DNA of 64,000 nucleotides from Winogradskyella jejuensis (GCF_900129745.1 NZ_FQWS01000002.1:248001-312000); one strand, 5' to 3'; positions 24,997 through 34,984 are shown, counted from the stretch's first letter. A program made the numbers and translations. The notes: generated by a model from the sequence alone, not told the origin.

Positions 24997-26307
24997 TTAA
25001 TCTTGTTGTTCTCGTTCAAGTTTTCCAGAATAGCGTTTCCATAATTTCGTTTGATGTGTCTCCAAACTTAAGTTTCGTCCATCGATAAAAGCATGAGTTA
25101 CTTGGTTACCACGCATATCTAAGGCATCTCCTTCGCTAATAAAAAGTGTGGCTCTTTTACCAGCTTCGAGTGTACCGTACTTATCATCAATTCCCATGAT
25201 TTTAGCTGGGTTTTGAGTAATTAGTTGTAAAGCTTGTTCTTTTGTTAAACCATAGGCTACAGTGGTACCCGCATAAAACGGAAGATTACGCGAATTCATA
25301 CGCTCCATTTGTCCGCTTGGTTCTAAAGCGACTAAAATGCCAGCATCGACCAGTTTTTTAGCGAGTTTAAATGGCAAGTCATAATGGTCATCTTCATTAT
25401 TTGGTCTTGTATGTACACGTCTTAAAAATACTGATACATTATTCTGCTTTAAAAAATTTGTAACCTTATCTGCTTCATAAGCTCCAACTATAGTAATTTT
25501 AGAAACACCTTGGGACTTCGCAAAGTTAACAGCATCTGTGATTCCTTTTTGGTCATTTACATTAATATACAAATGCTTGGAACCATTAAAAAGCCCAGCC
25601 ATAGCTTCAAAAGGTAGGTTACGTTCTTTTTTAGGACCTGCATTATGTGTTTTTGCCTCAACAAAATATAGCTCTATTTCCTTGACTTGTTTTCCGTAAT
25701 TTTTATTTGGTTTTAATCCAGGATCTTCACCAAGCCACCAACGTCCGCGACTAAAGGTGCTTGGCCAGTTCATATGAATACCATCATCTGTCTTTACAGC
25801 AGCATCTTCCCAGTTCCAAGCGTCGTATTGCACGACAGAAGATGTGCCGGTAATACGTCCGCCTCGTGGTACAACTTGACCTAAAAGTACACCGTTTGGT
25901 CGCATAGACTCTACAATTTTGGATTCAGCATTGTAGGCAATAATACTTCTAATGTGTGGATTGTAAGTTCCTAATTCTGATAAATCGTTCGATGCTTTAA
26001 CGGCATCAACTTCAACTAACCCGAGTGTTCCGTTGGCAACAATAAATCCTGGATACACGTGTTTTCCAGAAGCATCAATCACTTCCATTTCGGAGGAATT
26101 AATTCTTACTGTCGTTGCGTCTCCAACATTTGTAATCTTACCGTTAGAAAATGTGATAATACTGTTTTCGATAACCGTTCCGTTGCCTATATGAGCCGTT
26201 GCACCCATGATAGCAATGTCTTTAGACTGCTCAGGAGCAGGTGTTTGTTGTGCAAAACTCATACTAGCTGTAAGTAGAAGTATTACTATATATTTTATGT
26301 TTTTCAT
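24997..26307 (-). CDS. Exported amidohydrolase-like protein, metal motif missing
   Basis: A 436-residue exported protein (signal peptide MKNIKYIVILLLTASMSFAQ) of the imidazolonepropionase-like amidohydrolase group. The family's composite beta-sandwich ends are present (IEVIDASGKHVYPGFI; GTLEAGKRATLFISEGD). The usual HxH metal motif after PGFID is replaced by YPGFIVANGTLGL, so it lacks the first two metal ligands and may be inactive. It lies 20 bases after the 990-residue homologue and is likely its operon partner. Confidence 0.85.
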   Translation of the reverse strand: MKNIKYIVILLLTASMSFAQQTPAPEQSKDIAIMGATAHIGNGTVIENSIITFSNGKITNVGDATTVRINSSEMEVIDASGKHVYPGFIVANGTLGLVEVDAVKASNDLSELGTYNPHIRSIIAYNAESKIVESMRPNGVLLGQVVPRGGRITGTSSVVQYDAWNWEDAAVKTDDGIHMNWPSTFSRGRWWLGEDPGLKPNKNYGKQVKEIELYFVEAKTHNAGPKKERNLPFEAMAGLFNGSKHLYINVNDQKGITDAVNFAKSQGVSKITIVGAYEADKVTNFLKQNNVSVFLRRVHTRPNNEDDHYDLPFKLAKKLVDAGILVALEPSGQMERMNSRNLPFYAGTTVAYGLTKEQALQLITQNPAKIMGIDDKYGTLEAGKRATLFISEGDALDMRGNQVTHAFIDGRNLSLETHQTKLWKRYSGKLEREQQD

Positions 26308-26327
26308 CTTAATAAGTTTAATACCGA

Positions 26328-29300
26328 TTAAAGTCCAGAATCTTCAGAGTCGCAATGCAACAATACTTTTTCTTTCTTCTTTACAGGTTGAGTTTTTAAG
26401 CCTTTATTTTTATCTTGAAGCATTAGGTTAATAAGTTCGCTTCTTTCTTTAGCAATAGCTTTTCGCATTTGTTTGTCTTTTTCCAAATCGAAATACGTTA
26501 CACCTTCAATAATTGTTTTTTCGGCTTTTGCGTAAATTGAAAGTGGATGGTCTGACCATAGTACCACATCAGCATCTTTACCAACTTTTAAACTTCCTAC
26601 ACGGTCATCTAAGTGCAAAAGTTTCGCTGGATTTAGAGTTACAAATTTCAAAGCTTCTTCTTCACTTACACCACCATATTTAATTGATTTTGCAGCTTCT
26701 TGATTTAAACGTCGCGACATTTCGGCATCATCACTATTAATCGCGACCGTTACACCAGCATTGTGCATAATTGCAGCATTGTAAGGTATGGCATCATTAA
26801 CTTCATACTTATAAGCCCACCAATCACTAAAGGTTGAGCCACCAACACCATGTTTTTTCATCTTATCAGCCACTTTGTAACCTTCTAAAATATGAGTAAA
26901 TGTGTTAATTCTAAAGTTGAATTGTTCTGCCACTTTCATAAGCATATTAATTTCGCTTTGTACATAAGAGTGACAAGAAATAAAGCGTTCGCCATTTAAA
27001 ATTTCAGCTAAAACTTCCATTTCTGTATCTTTACGATAGGGTTTACCGCTTTTCTTTGCTTCATCGTAAGCTTTTGCTCTACTGAAATAGTCTATAAAAA
27101 CTTGCTCGACACCCATTCTAGATTGTGGAAAACGCTCATTACGTCGTGCGCGGGATTGTTTTACATTTTCACCTAAAGCAAATTTTATAAACTTCGGAGA
27201 ATTATCGTAAACATAATCATCTGCTGATTCTCCCCATTTTAGTTTAATAATCGCCGAACGACCACCAATTGGATTTGCTGACCCATGTAAAATTTGAATA
27301 GAAGTAACGCCCCCAGCTAGGTTTCTATATACATCGATATCCTTGTCATCTATGACATCTTCAATAGTCACTTCCGCTGAAGAGTTGTGTCCACCTTCAT
27401 TAATCGAAGCAGCAGCAATATGTGAATGTTCGTCTATAATTCCGGCTGTAATATGTTTGCCAGAAGCATCAATTACTTTAGCATTTCGGTCCGAAAGGCC
27501 TTTGCCAATTTTTTCTATTTTTCCGTCTTTAATTAAAACATCTGTATTCTGAAGTACACCTTCATTTTCATTTGTCCAAACCGTAGCGTTTTTAAACAAT
27601 AGTGTTTCAGCCTTCGGTTTTTCTGTAAAACCGTAAGCTAAATTAGGGTAGGTTACGGGACTCATAAATGGCGTTTCTTTAGAATCCTCTTTTTTAGATT
27701 TTTTTGATTCTGCTATTTCTTTTTCAGAAGTTTTAGTAGCAAAAAACGAATATTCATTACCGTTTGGCATAACGGCTGTACCACTTAAATTGTTATTGTT
27801 TACAGTATTTGCGGCAATACGTATAAATTCTTTTTTTGTACTGTCTGGCGTTTTTACCGTAAGATTTATCCAATCTCCTGAGTAACTAGCTTTAGTGCCT
27901 AAGCTCTTATCTCCAGATTCTAATTTGGCCTTTACCTTACTTGAGCTTCCACTAATATTAAGTTTGTAATCTGTACCAGCCAATTTAAAACTGTAGTCAC
28001 CGTCTATGTCTTTAATATTCATATCCGTTATGACATGCTGCATACCTTGCACCCAATTTTCGTAAAGCTTTGTCTTACTATCAAAAATATCGCCAGAGGT
28101 AATCAAAAAGTTAGCATAGCTTCCCGATTTTAAAGTTCCTAGCTCATTAGATTTTCCTAATAGTTGAGCTGGTATTGTGGTTAATGCCTCTAAGGCTTTT
28201 TCTTTAGAAAGTCCACTTTCTATAGCTTTCATTAAATTAGACTTAAAGCTACTTTTCTTTTTAAGACCGTGCGTTGTTAATGAAAATTTTACTCCGTTTT
28301 CTGCTAATAATCTCGGGTTATGTGGTTCTTGATTCCAAGCACGCATATCGCTTAATGATAGTGTTGATGCTAAAAATGGGTCTTCAACATCGTAAGCCTT
28401 TCTAAAATCAATAGGAAGAATTATTGAAGCATTTGTAGCTTTAACTTCATCTAAACGTTCGTATTCATCACCACCACCAACTATTGTATATTGTATATTG
28501 CGTGAATCTCCAACTTTAGCGGCACGAAGTAAATTAGCACGACTTCCAGCTTCAAAAATTTGAAGAAGGTTTTTATTACTATTTAAAGCTTCAAGAGATA
28601 AATCTCGCGTATCTATTTTTCCATCAGCGTACCATTTGGCATCATCATACATTTGGCGTAATAATGCCATGCTTCCCATAATAGAAGAAGGATAAGACTG
28701 ATTAGATTTTACGCTTTTACTAAATGAAAAATTTTGAGTTGTTTCTCCATCAACCACACGTAAAGAATTATCTGCATCATTATTTAATGCAATTAAAGCA
28801 CCTGTTCCACGAGCTATTCCGTCTGGCATATGTGTATTTACAACGCCAAAACCAAGTTTGTGTAGTTCTGATGCTTCCTTGGCATCATATTTAAAACTAG
28901 CCATAACATCTTGCTCTGGCATAATGTGGTCGTTCCAATAAAAACCGCTTCGGCTTGGTCCGTAAGATGGACCGTTTCCGTCACGTTTTGGTTTTTCAAC
29001 TCCAAACGTAGTGTGTAAGTCAATAAATGATGGATAAATGGATTTTCCAGACAAATCCACTGTTGTGGTATTTTTTGGAAGATTTACAGATTTTCCAACA
29101 TTAACCACTTTTCCATCTTTAATCAAAAGTGTTCCATTTTTAATAACTTCTGAAGGAGAGACATGGATTGTAGCGTTAGTGAATGCCATGTAATTACTGT
29201 TGTTGTCAGATTTTACACCAGAATTACTCGGGAAGTAGTCTTGTGCAAACAACGAAAAACTGCACAATAGCATGAGCAGCCGTAGATAAATTTTAATCAT
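26328..29300 (-). CDS. Exported tandem amidohydrolase
   Basis: A 990-residue exported protein (signal ends FAQ) with two amidohydrolase units. The first has SIYPSFIDLHTTFGV, with only one histidine where HxH is expected. The second, from about residue 575, has GIIDEHSHIAAAS with an intact HxH, and DDRVGSLKVGKDADVVLW at its end, so it is the likely catalytic half. Between them is a beta-rich segment (about 430-550). Substrates are unknown; peptides or cyclic amides are possible. It is first of the two-gene operon. Confidence 0.87.
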   Translation of the reverse strand: MIKIYLRLLMLLCSFSLFAQDYFPSNSGVKSDNNSNYMAFTNATIHVSPSEVIKNGTLLIKDGKVVNVGKSVNLPKNTTTVDLSGKSIYPSFIDLHTTFGVEKPKRDGNGPSYGPSRSGFYWNDHIMPEQDVMASFKYDAKEASELHKLGFGVVNTHMPDGIARGTGALIALNNDADNSLRVVDGETTQNFSFSKSVKSNQSYPSSIMGSMALLRQMYDDAKWYADGKIDTRDLSLEALNSNKNLLQIFEAGSRANLLRAAKVGDSRNIQYTIVGGGDEYERLDEVKATNASIILPIDFRKAYDVEDPFLASTLSLSDMRAWNQEPHNPRLLAENGVKFSLTTHGLKKKSSFKSNLMKAIESGLSKEKALEALTTIPAQLLGKSNELGTLKSGSYANFLITSGDIFDSKTKLYENWVQGMQHVITDMNIKDIDGDYSFKLAGTDYKLNISGSSSKVKAKLESGDKSLGTKASYSGDWINLTVKTPDSTKKEFIRIAANTVNNNNLSGTAVMPNGNEYSFFATKTSEKEIAESKKSKKEDSKETPFMSPVTYPNLAYGFTEKPKAETLLFKNATVWTNENEGVLQNTDVLIKDGKIEKIGKGLSDRNAKVIDASGKHITAGIIDEHSHIAAASINEGGHNSSAEVTIEDVIDDKDIDVYRNLAGGVTSIQILHGSANPIGGRSAIIKLKWGESADDYVYDNSPKFIKFALGENVKQSRARRNERFPQSRMGVEQVFIDYFSRAKAYDEAKKSGKPYRKDTEMEVLAEILNGERFISCHSYVQSEINMLMKVAEQFNFRINTFTHILEGYKVADKMKKHGVGGSTFSDWWAYKYEVNDAIPYNAAIMHNAGVTVAINSDDAEMSRRLNQEAAKSIKYGGVSEEEALKFVTLNPAKLLHLDDRVGSLKVGKDADVVLWSDHPLSIYAKAEKTIIEGVTYFDLEKDKQMRKAIAKERSELINLMLQDKNKGLKTQPVKKKEKVLLHCDSEDSGL

Positions 29301-29380
29301 AGAGTTAGTTGGTTAAATTATAATTCTAAAGATAAGATTTATGAATAAACCCTAAATCGTATTAAGAATTTTTAACGTTT

Positions 29381-30448
29381 TTACAGTGGTTTGTTATTGT
29401 AATAATTAACTAATAAAGCAACAACATAGCTGTAGCTTTTCATTCCTTGAGATTGGTTATTTGCCTTCAAGAAAGTGTCAAAGGTTTTTTCAAAGAAAGG
29501 CTCAATAGGGTTTTGATAGGATTTCCAAAAATCTTGAGCTTCCTTATAGTTTTTTAAAATGCCTCTGTTAATGGTTTCTAGTAGAGAGTTGTATTTGTCT
29601 TTATCTCGCTTATAAACTTCAGCGAGACAGTAGCGCAAGGCAAACGTATAGCCGGAATATTTAAAATATTGGTCCTCGTTATTTACCGCAGCTAAAGCAC
29701 CAATAAAATTGGCTTCGTTTTCTGCTGCATAACCCAATTGATGTGCAACTTCATGGCAGGATGTTGTGGGAAATTTATAAATAGGAATCAACCCATCAAC
29801 TTGGGCTTCGTTAGTAAAGGGATTTAGGTAGCCCGAAAATCCCATGTAAGTCAAAGGTAAACTATATACGGATTTTTTTAAACTCTTTGGGTTGTATGAT
29901 AAGTGCGGATAGCTTTCTGAAAGTATTTCATAACCGTTTTTTACTTTATCAAAAACCTCTTTTTTAGTATAAGGTAAATCCACTTTTAAACTGTCGTTTT
30001 TAGATAATTGAAGATGGATAGTGTTAGACTTTTCAATAAGTCTTTTGGTGAAACTTACTAATTCTTCAGTAGAGTACTCCGCTTTTATACCTAATGATTT
30101 ATGAAGCGGTAAACGGTAATAATTGAAAGCCCAAAGTAAATGAAAGGCAAAGTAAGCAATAGAAATTACGGTGACCACATCTAAAAACCAATTTAAGGAG
30201 TCTTTGTATATGCGTTTGTAATTTTTATAGAGCCATCTCAGCAAATATATAACAGCTATTGTGTAGAAAACATCACCAACTGAGAAAGGTATCCAACCAA
30301 AACAATAGCGCATGAGTTTGGATAAAAAAACGTAAAGGCCATTACTGTAATAGCTTTCTACAAATTCAGGAAAAAGCTTCAAAAGGTTAATTCCTATAAT
30401 CTGAATAATTAAAAAAATAAGAAAAGCTCCTCGTTTTGTAATGCGCAT
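29381..30448 (-). CDS. DUF3810 membrane protein with a zinc-protease-like motif
   Basis: A 355-residue protein with three hydrophobic spans in the first 110 residues (about 9-25, 60-75 and 90-110) and a soluble domain. HEVAH at residues 232-236, with ENEANF following, is a gluzincin-like HExxH motif. The pattern fits DUF3810. Proteolytic activity is plausible but not demonstrated for the family to my knowledge. It is divergent from pepD with about 54 bases between start codons. Confidence 0.82.
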   Translation of the reverse strand: MRITKRGAFLIFLIIQIIGINLLKLFPEFVESYYSNGLYVFLSKLMRYCFGWIPFSVGDVFYTIAVIYLLRWLYKNYKRIYKDSLNWFLDVVTVISIAYFAFHLLWAFNYYRLPLHKSLGIKAEYSTEELVSFTKRLIEKSNTIHLQLSKNDSLKVDLPYTKKEVFDKVKNGYEILSESYPHLSYNPKSLKKSVYSLPLTYMGFSGYLNPFTNEAQVDGLIPIYKFPTTSCHEVAHQLGYAAENEANFIGALAAVNNEDQYFKYSGYTFALRYCLAEVYKRDKDKYNSLLETINRGILKNYKEAQDFWKSYQNPIEPFFEKTFDTFLKANNQSQGMKSYSYVVALLVNYYNNKPL

Positions 30449-30474
30449 GTTTCAAAAATAGGAAATAGTTTGGT

Positions 30475-30482
30475 TACATTTG
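30475..30482 (+). promoter_or_regulatory. -7 element upstream of pepD
   Basis: TACATTTG matches TAnnTTTG and lies 20 bases before the pepD ATG at 30503. Confidence 0.5.
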
Positions 30483-30502
30483 CTTCACAAAAAAAAAGAG
30501 AT

Positions 30503-31969
30503 ATGAGTTCAGAGATAAGAGCTTTAGAACCTAAAGCATTATGGAATAAGTTTGCAGATTTAAATGCTGTTCCTAGACCTTCAAAAAAGGAGGAACGTGT
30601 TATTAAGTTCATGAAAGATTTTGGTAAAAGTCTTGGTTTAGAAACCATAGAGGATGAAGTTGGTAACGTTATTATCCGTAAACCTGCCACAAAAGGAATG
30701 GAAGATAGAAAGCCAATCGTGATGCAAAGTCATCTCGACATGGTGCATCAAAAAAATAACGACACAGTTTTCGATTTTGATACTCAGGGTATTGACATGT
30801 ATGTCGATGGTGATTGGGTAAAAGCTAGAGGTACAACACTTGGTGCCGATAATGGACTGGGTGTTGCAACAATTATGGCTGTTTTAGAGAGTGATAGTAT
30901 TGCGCACCCAGATTTAGAAGCTCTGTTTACGATTGATGAAGAAACAGGAATGACTGGTGCAATGGGGCTTAAAGGTGGTTTGCTTAAAGGTGAAATACTA
31001 CTGAATTTAGATACCGAAGAAGACAATGAAATTGGTGTTGGTTGTGCTGGCGGTGTTGATGTCACGGCAACTCGAGAATATAACGAAGAGGAAACACCTG
31101 AGTTCAAAATTGGTTATCAGATTGAAGTCAAAGGTTTACAAGGCGGACATTCGGGTATGCAAATTCACGAAGGATTAGGCAATGCTAATAAGTTGATGAA
31201 TCGCTTGTTATTTGATGGTTTTGAGAATTTTGGATTACGTATTGCTGAAATTGATGGCGGAAGTTTAAGAAATGCAATCCCTAGAGAGAGCAAAGCCATT
31301 GTAGCTATTGATGCTGTTCATGAAGAAGCTTTTAAGTTGGAGATGCAACAACTTTCTGAAACAATTAAGAAAGAATATAAAACCATGGAACCAGATTTAG
31401 AAGTTAAAATTTCTAAAATTGATACACCTGAAAAGATTATGGATTTGGGCGTTCAAGAAGGTTTAACTCGGGCACTTTATGCAGCACTTAACGGTGTTTA
31501 TAGAATGAGTGCAGATATACCTGAATTGGTAGAAACGTCTAACAATATTGCGCGTGTTATCGTTAAGGATGGGCAAATAAAAATTGGCTGTTTAACACGC
31601 AGCTCAGTAGAAACTTCAAAATACGATTTGGCAAATACATTGCGTGCTACCTTTGAGTTAACGGGTTGCGAAGTAGAATTCTCAGGAGATTATCCGGGTT
31701 GGGCACCAAATATGGACTCTGATATTCTTAAAACTATGGTTCCTATTTATGAGCGTCTCAACAATGGAGAAAAACCTCATGTTGCTGCTTGCCATGCAGG
31801 ATTAGAATGTGGAATTTTGGGACAAAATTATCCTAACATGGATATGATTAGTTTTGGACCAAATATTAAAGGCGCACACTCACCTGACGAACGCGCACAG
31901 ATATCATCTACACAAAAATATTGGGAATTTGTTTTAGAGATATTGAAGAATATTCCTAAAAAGAAATAA
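30503..31969 (+). CDS. pepD: Aminoacyl-histidine dipeptidase (PepD, M20 family)
   Basis: A 488-residue cytosolic dinuclear zinc peptidase that cleaves Xaa-His and other dipeptides. MQSHLDMVHQ gives His77 and Asp79; GADNGLGVA gives the bridging aspartate; DEETGMTGA gives the catalytic and binding glutamates; HAGLECGIL supplies the glutamate ligand near the C-terminus. Length matches PepD. I use the ATG at 30503; an upstream TTG at 30470 overlaps the promoter. Confidence 0.93.
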   Translation: MSSEIRALEPKALWNKFADLNAVPRPSKKEERVIKFMKDFGKSLGLETIEDEVGNVIIRKPATKGMEDRKPIVMQSHLDMVHQKNNDTVFDFDTQGIDMYVDGDWVKARGTTLGADNGLGVATIMAVLESDSIAHPDLEALFTIDEETGMTGAMGLKGGLLKGEILLNLDTEEDNEIGVGCAGGVDVTATREYNEEETPEFKIGYQIEVKGLQGGHSGMQIHEGLGNANKLMNRLLFDGFENFGLRIAEIDGGSLRNAIPRESKAIVAIDAVHEEAFKLEMQQLSETIKKEYKTMEPDLEVKISKIDTPEKIMDLGVQEGLTRALYAALNGVYRMSADIPELVETSNNIARVIVKDGQIKIGCLTRSSVETSKYDLANTLRATFELTGCEVEFSGDYPGWAPNMDSDILKTMVPIYERLNNGEKPHVAACHAGLECGILGQNYPNMDMISFGPNIKGAHSPDERAQISSTQKYWEFVLEILKNIPKKK

Positions 31970-31987
31970 CAACGATTTCTAAAAATT

Positions 31988-32023
31988 AAAAAAGCAGCTA
32001 TTCCAGAGAGTAGCTGCTTTTTT
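31988..32023. terminator. Bidirectional terminator between pepD and the PPIase operon
   Basis: AAAAAAGCAGCTA (31988-32000), ten-base loop, TAGCTGCTTTTTT (32011-32023): a perfect 13-bp stem flanked by A and T tracts. Confidence 0.9.
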
Positions 32024-32040
32024 GTTTGTTTTATTTCAGA

Positions 32041-33273
32041 TTATTTCTGAATATCTACCATTTCAATAATAAAAGCTAAATCTGTGTTTGGTTGCACTAC
32101 TGGTGGACGTCCGCTTTCACCATAAGCTAAGTGTGATGGGAAGTAGAAGAATGCCTTATCTCCAACGCGCATACTTGCTATAGCTTCTTTAAATCCTGCA
32201 AAAAGAGGTGCATCTGGACTAACCTTCATTGGGCTAGGTGCATACATGTTTCGTTGAACCTTCATAGGATTAAGCATGCCAAACTTTTCTTCGACGTCTT
32301 TTAGATTACTGTCTAATAATTTACCATCGGTAAAATAGCCTTGGTAATTTATCATAGCAGTTTGTCCAGTTTTTGGTTTAACGCCATTTCCTTTAGTAAT
32401 ATAATGCACTTTTAAACCAGAAGCTAAAGTTTTTGCCTTAGCGGTATACTCATCTAGAGTAGGCTTAAATTCTGCGGCTACTTCTGCTTTTTTCTCTTCA
32501 GCAGCAAGCTTTTTTTCTTCAGCTTTTCTGCGAGTTTCTGCCATTTGCTCTTTTATATTTTCTTCTACTTCGGGCATTTGTTCTTCAAAAATTTTAGGAG
32601 CATCAAATTTTTTTGCTTCTCTACCTTTTCTGATGATATTAACTTTAGTAATAAATACATCTTCAACAGGTTTGTGATTCCTAGATCTTGGGTCTATAAC
32701 TTCAACATTAGAAATAGAATCTTGTACTTCAATACCTTGTACTAACTCACCAAATACTGAGTGACAACTTACTCTTGGTTGATCACAAGGTTTCATATTA
32801 CCTTCTGAATCAAATGCATCAAGGCTCGGGTAAGGTACTTCCGTAATAAAAAATTGAGAACCATTAGTGTTAATACCTCCACTGTTTGCCATAGATAATA
32901 TCCCGCCCTTGTCGTGTTTTAAACTTGCATCAAAGTCTGCAGCAAATCGATATCCTGGAGTACCTCTACCTGTGCCTGTTGGATCACCACCTTGAATCAT
33001 AAACTTGTCCATAACTCGATGAAACGTAACGCTATCATAAAAAGGTTTTCCTTGGTATTTTTCTTCAGCTAATGGGTGACTACCTTCAGCTAAAGCTACA
33101 AAATTTGCTACGGTAACCGGGACTTTATCGTAATGCAACTTAGCTATCATTGTTCCTTTTGAAGTAATAATCTCAGCATAAAGACCATCTTCTAAATCTG
33201 GGTGTTGCACTTTACAACTCACTGTTAGTAATAACATCAAGGTTGCGATTGGCATAAAAAATTTCTTAATCAT
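32041..33273 (-). CDS. Cyclophilin-FKBP fusion peptidylprolyl isomerase lipoprotein
   Basis: A 410-residue lipoprotein (LLLTVSC, cysteine 20) with two different prolyl isomerases. The cyclophilin domain (about 30-215) has FHRVMDKFMIQGGDPTGTGRG and NTNGSQFFITE. A charged coiled-coil linker rich in Glu, Ala and Lys (about 225-270) leads to an FKBP domain (about 285-408) with INYQGYFTDGKLLDSN, FYFPSHLAYGESG and DLAFIIEMVDI. Cyclophilin-FKBP chimeras are known in Flavobacterium and some protists. It overlaps gldI by 8 bases in the nrnA-gldI operon, so it probably folds exported or gliding proteins. Confidence 0.93.
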   Translation of the reverse strand: MIKKFFMPIATLMLLLTVSCKVQHPDLEDGLYAEIITSKGTMIAKLHYDKVPVTVANFVALAEGSHPLAEEKYQGKPFYDSVTFHRVMDKFMIQGGDPTGTGRGTPGYRFAADFDASLKHDKGGILSMANSGGINTNGSQFFITEVPYPSLDAFDSEGNMKPCDQPRVSCHSVFGELVQGIEVQDSISNVEVIDPRSRNHKPVEDVFITKVNIIRKGREAKKFDAPKIFEEQMPEVEENIKEQMAETRRKAEEKKLAAEEKKAEVAAEFKPTLDEYTAKAKTLASGLKVHYITKGNGVKPKTGQTAMINYQGYFTDGKLLDSNLKDVEEKFGMLNPMKVQRNMYAPSPMKVSPDAPLFAGFKEAIASMRVGDKAFFYFPSHLAYGESGRPPVVQPNTDLAFIIEMVDIQK

Positions 33274-33808
33274 TGTTTTGGGTTATTGTTTTTAAAGTTA
33301 CGTTACATATTAGTGGCACATTTGTGCCTATTTTATTATCATCTCCATAATAACCGTAGGCTTTCTGCGATGGGAATATAAATGTTATTTCTTCTGTAGG
33401 TTTCATAAGTTTTAGTCCTTCTCTTAGACCAGAGAATAACTCTTCCTTATCCATATAATAAACCTGATTACCTATATCTTCTTTAGAATATATAATTTGT
33501 CCGTTAAGATTAGAAACATCATAGCTGTATTCTACACGGTCACCAAATTGTGGTGTTTTTGAAGTTTTATCAACTTTAGTATTATAATGGTACCAGAAGC
33601 CGTTTTCAGAAGTCATAAACGTTTTATCTGTAAAATTTGCTATGACCTTTTCTATCCTTTCGCGTTCTTTTTTGTTTAGCTTTTTATTGCGCTCAACAGA
33701 TTCTTTTATAAATGAGCCCGATTTTATATTAACAGGAGGTCTTGCTTCAGGAGATTTACATCCTGAAAATAAGCAAGCCATTACGAAGAGTAGAAGTAGG
33801 TATCTCAT
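33266..33808 (-). CDS. gldI: Gliding motility peptidylprolyl isomerase lipoprotein GldI
   Basis: A 180-residue lipoprotein (LFSGCKSPEARPP, cysteine 17) with a C-terminal FKBP domain (VEYSYDVSNLNGQIIYS, FIFPSQKAYGYYGDD). The N-terminal ERNKKLNKKERERIEK and the FWYHYNTK segment are typical of GldI, needed for gliding in Flavobacterium johnsoniae, where it likely folds motility proteins. It overlaps nrnA by 1 base and the fusion PPIase by 8, so the three genes are one operon. Confidence 0.92.
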   Translation of the reverse strand: MRYLLLLFVMACLFSGCKSPEARPPVNIKSGSFIKESVERNKKLNKKERERIEKVIANFTDKTFMTSENGFWYHYNTKVDKTSKTPQFGDRVEYSYDVSNLNGQIIYSKEDIGNQVYYMDKEELFSGLREGLKLMKPTEEITFIFPSQKAYGYYGDDNKIGTNVPLICNVTLKTITQNND

Positions 33809-34824
33809 TATGCTAATTGGCTTTTATATTCGGGCAATATAGTAATAAATTTTTCAACCGTTGCTTCTAGAGTGTCTTCACTTCGTCCACCAGCGGCATT
33901 GGTGTGACCTCCACCATTAAAGTGTTTTCGAGATAATTCGTTAACCGAAAAATCACCTTTACTACGTAATGAGATTTTTATAATGCCTTCTTGCGTGTTT
34001 TCAATAAAAATAGCAGCTAATCGTGTATTTTGAATTGAAAGTGCATAATTCACAATACCTTCCGTATCTCCTTTTTTAAAATTGAATTCATCTAACTCGG
34101 CTTGAGAAAGTGTAATATGAGCAGTATGAAACTCTGGAATAACCTTTAAATTCTGAAGTGCTCTACCCAACAATTGTAGTCTGCTGTAACTATTGGTGTC
34201 GTATACTTGATTATGGATATTGGTATTATCTGCACCCTTATCAATTAAGCTAGCAATAACCTGATGCGTTCGGCTTGTGGTAGACCTAAAACGAAAAGAA
34301 CCTGTATCTGTCATAATACCAACGTAAATACATGTAGCTATTTCTGGTGTAATTTTATTTGTATCGTCCAGCATTTCAATGAAATTGTAAACCATTTCAC
34401 AAGTTGAAGACATTGATACATCAGAGTACATATAAGTAGCGTAATCGTCAGGCGCTTGATGATGGTCTATCATAATTTTAAGTGCGTCCGAGGCTTCTAA
34501 AACTGCTGCCATATCGTTTCCTGTACGGTGTAACGCATTAAAATCTAAAGTAAACATCATTTCTGCTTCAGAAATTAACTTTTTTGATACTTCTTGCTGT
34601 GTTTCGAATTTTAAAATTGAAACTTCGCCAGGTATCCATTTTAAAAATTCAGGATAATCGTTTGGTGCAATTACTGAAACATCATGATTGTAACCTTTGA
34701 GATAATGCATTAACCCAAGTGTTGAGCCAATGGCATCTCCATCTGGATTTCTATGCGGAATTATTACAATGCGCTTTGGTATGCTGAGTAAGGCTTTTAC
34801 AGCTTTTATATCTTCACTTTTCAT
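33808..34824 (-). CDS. nrnA: DHH/DHHA1 phosphoesterase, NrnA type
   Basis: A 338-residue cytosolic DHH enzyme. The motifs are IIPHRNPDGDAIGST, LDFNALHRTG, MIDHHQAPDD (the DHH motif) and, in the DHHA1 domain, HFNGGGHTNAAGG. NrnA degrades nano-RNA and may dephosphorylate pAp. It is the first gene of the gldI operon, a common arrangement in Flavobacteriaceae. Confidence 0.92.
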   Translation of the reverse strand: MKSEDIKAVKALLSIPKRIVIIPHRNPDGDAIGSTLGLMHYLKGYNHDVSVIAPNDYPEFLKWIPGEVSILKFETQQEVSKKLISEAEMMFTLDFNALHRTGNDMAAVLEASDALKIMIDHHQAPDDYATYMYSDVSMSSTCEMVYNFIEMLDDTNKITPEIATCIYVGIMTDTGSFRFRSTTSRTHQVIASLIDKGADNTNIHNQVYDTNSYSRLQLLGRALQNLKVIPEFHTAHITLSQAELDEFNFKKGDTEGIVNYALSIQNTRLAAIFIENTQEGIIKISLRSKGDFSVNELSRKHFNGGGHTNAAGGRSEDTLEATVEKFITILPEYKSQLA

Positions 34825-34907
34825 AACGGACGAATATACAATTTAATAACAAATCTTAGAAATGCTTTGTGCTTTAAAACCGAAAGAAATAAACCAAACT
34901 ACGATAC

Positions 34908-34937
34908 TTGTGTATTCTATAAATTACCGTATTTTTG
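34908..34937 (+). promoter_or_regulatory. Promoter of ndk
   Basis: TTG at 34908-34910 and TATTTTTG at 34930-34937 with 19 bases between: a good Bacteroidetes -33/-7 pair. A hairpin (CACCAA, 34948-34953; TTGGTG, 34961-34966) follows in the leader. Confidence 0.7.
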
Positions 34938-34984
34938 CACGCAAATTCACCAAGAGGTTTTTGGTGGTAATTAAAAAGAAAAAT

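Noticed and set aside
34862..34984. N-terminal extension of ndk by 41 codons
   Set aside because: It would place coding sequence over the promoter and hairpin, and known ndk proteins start [13 protein letters not shown].
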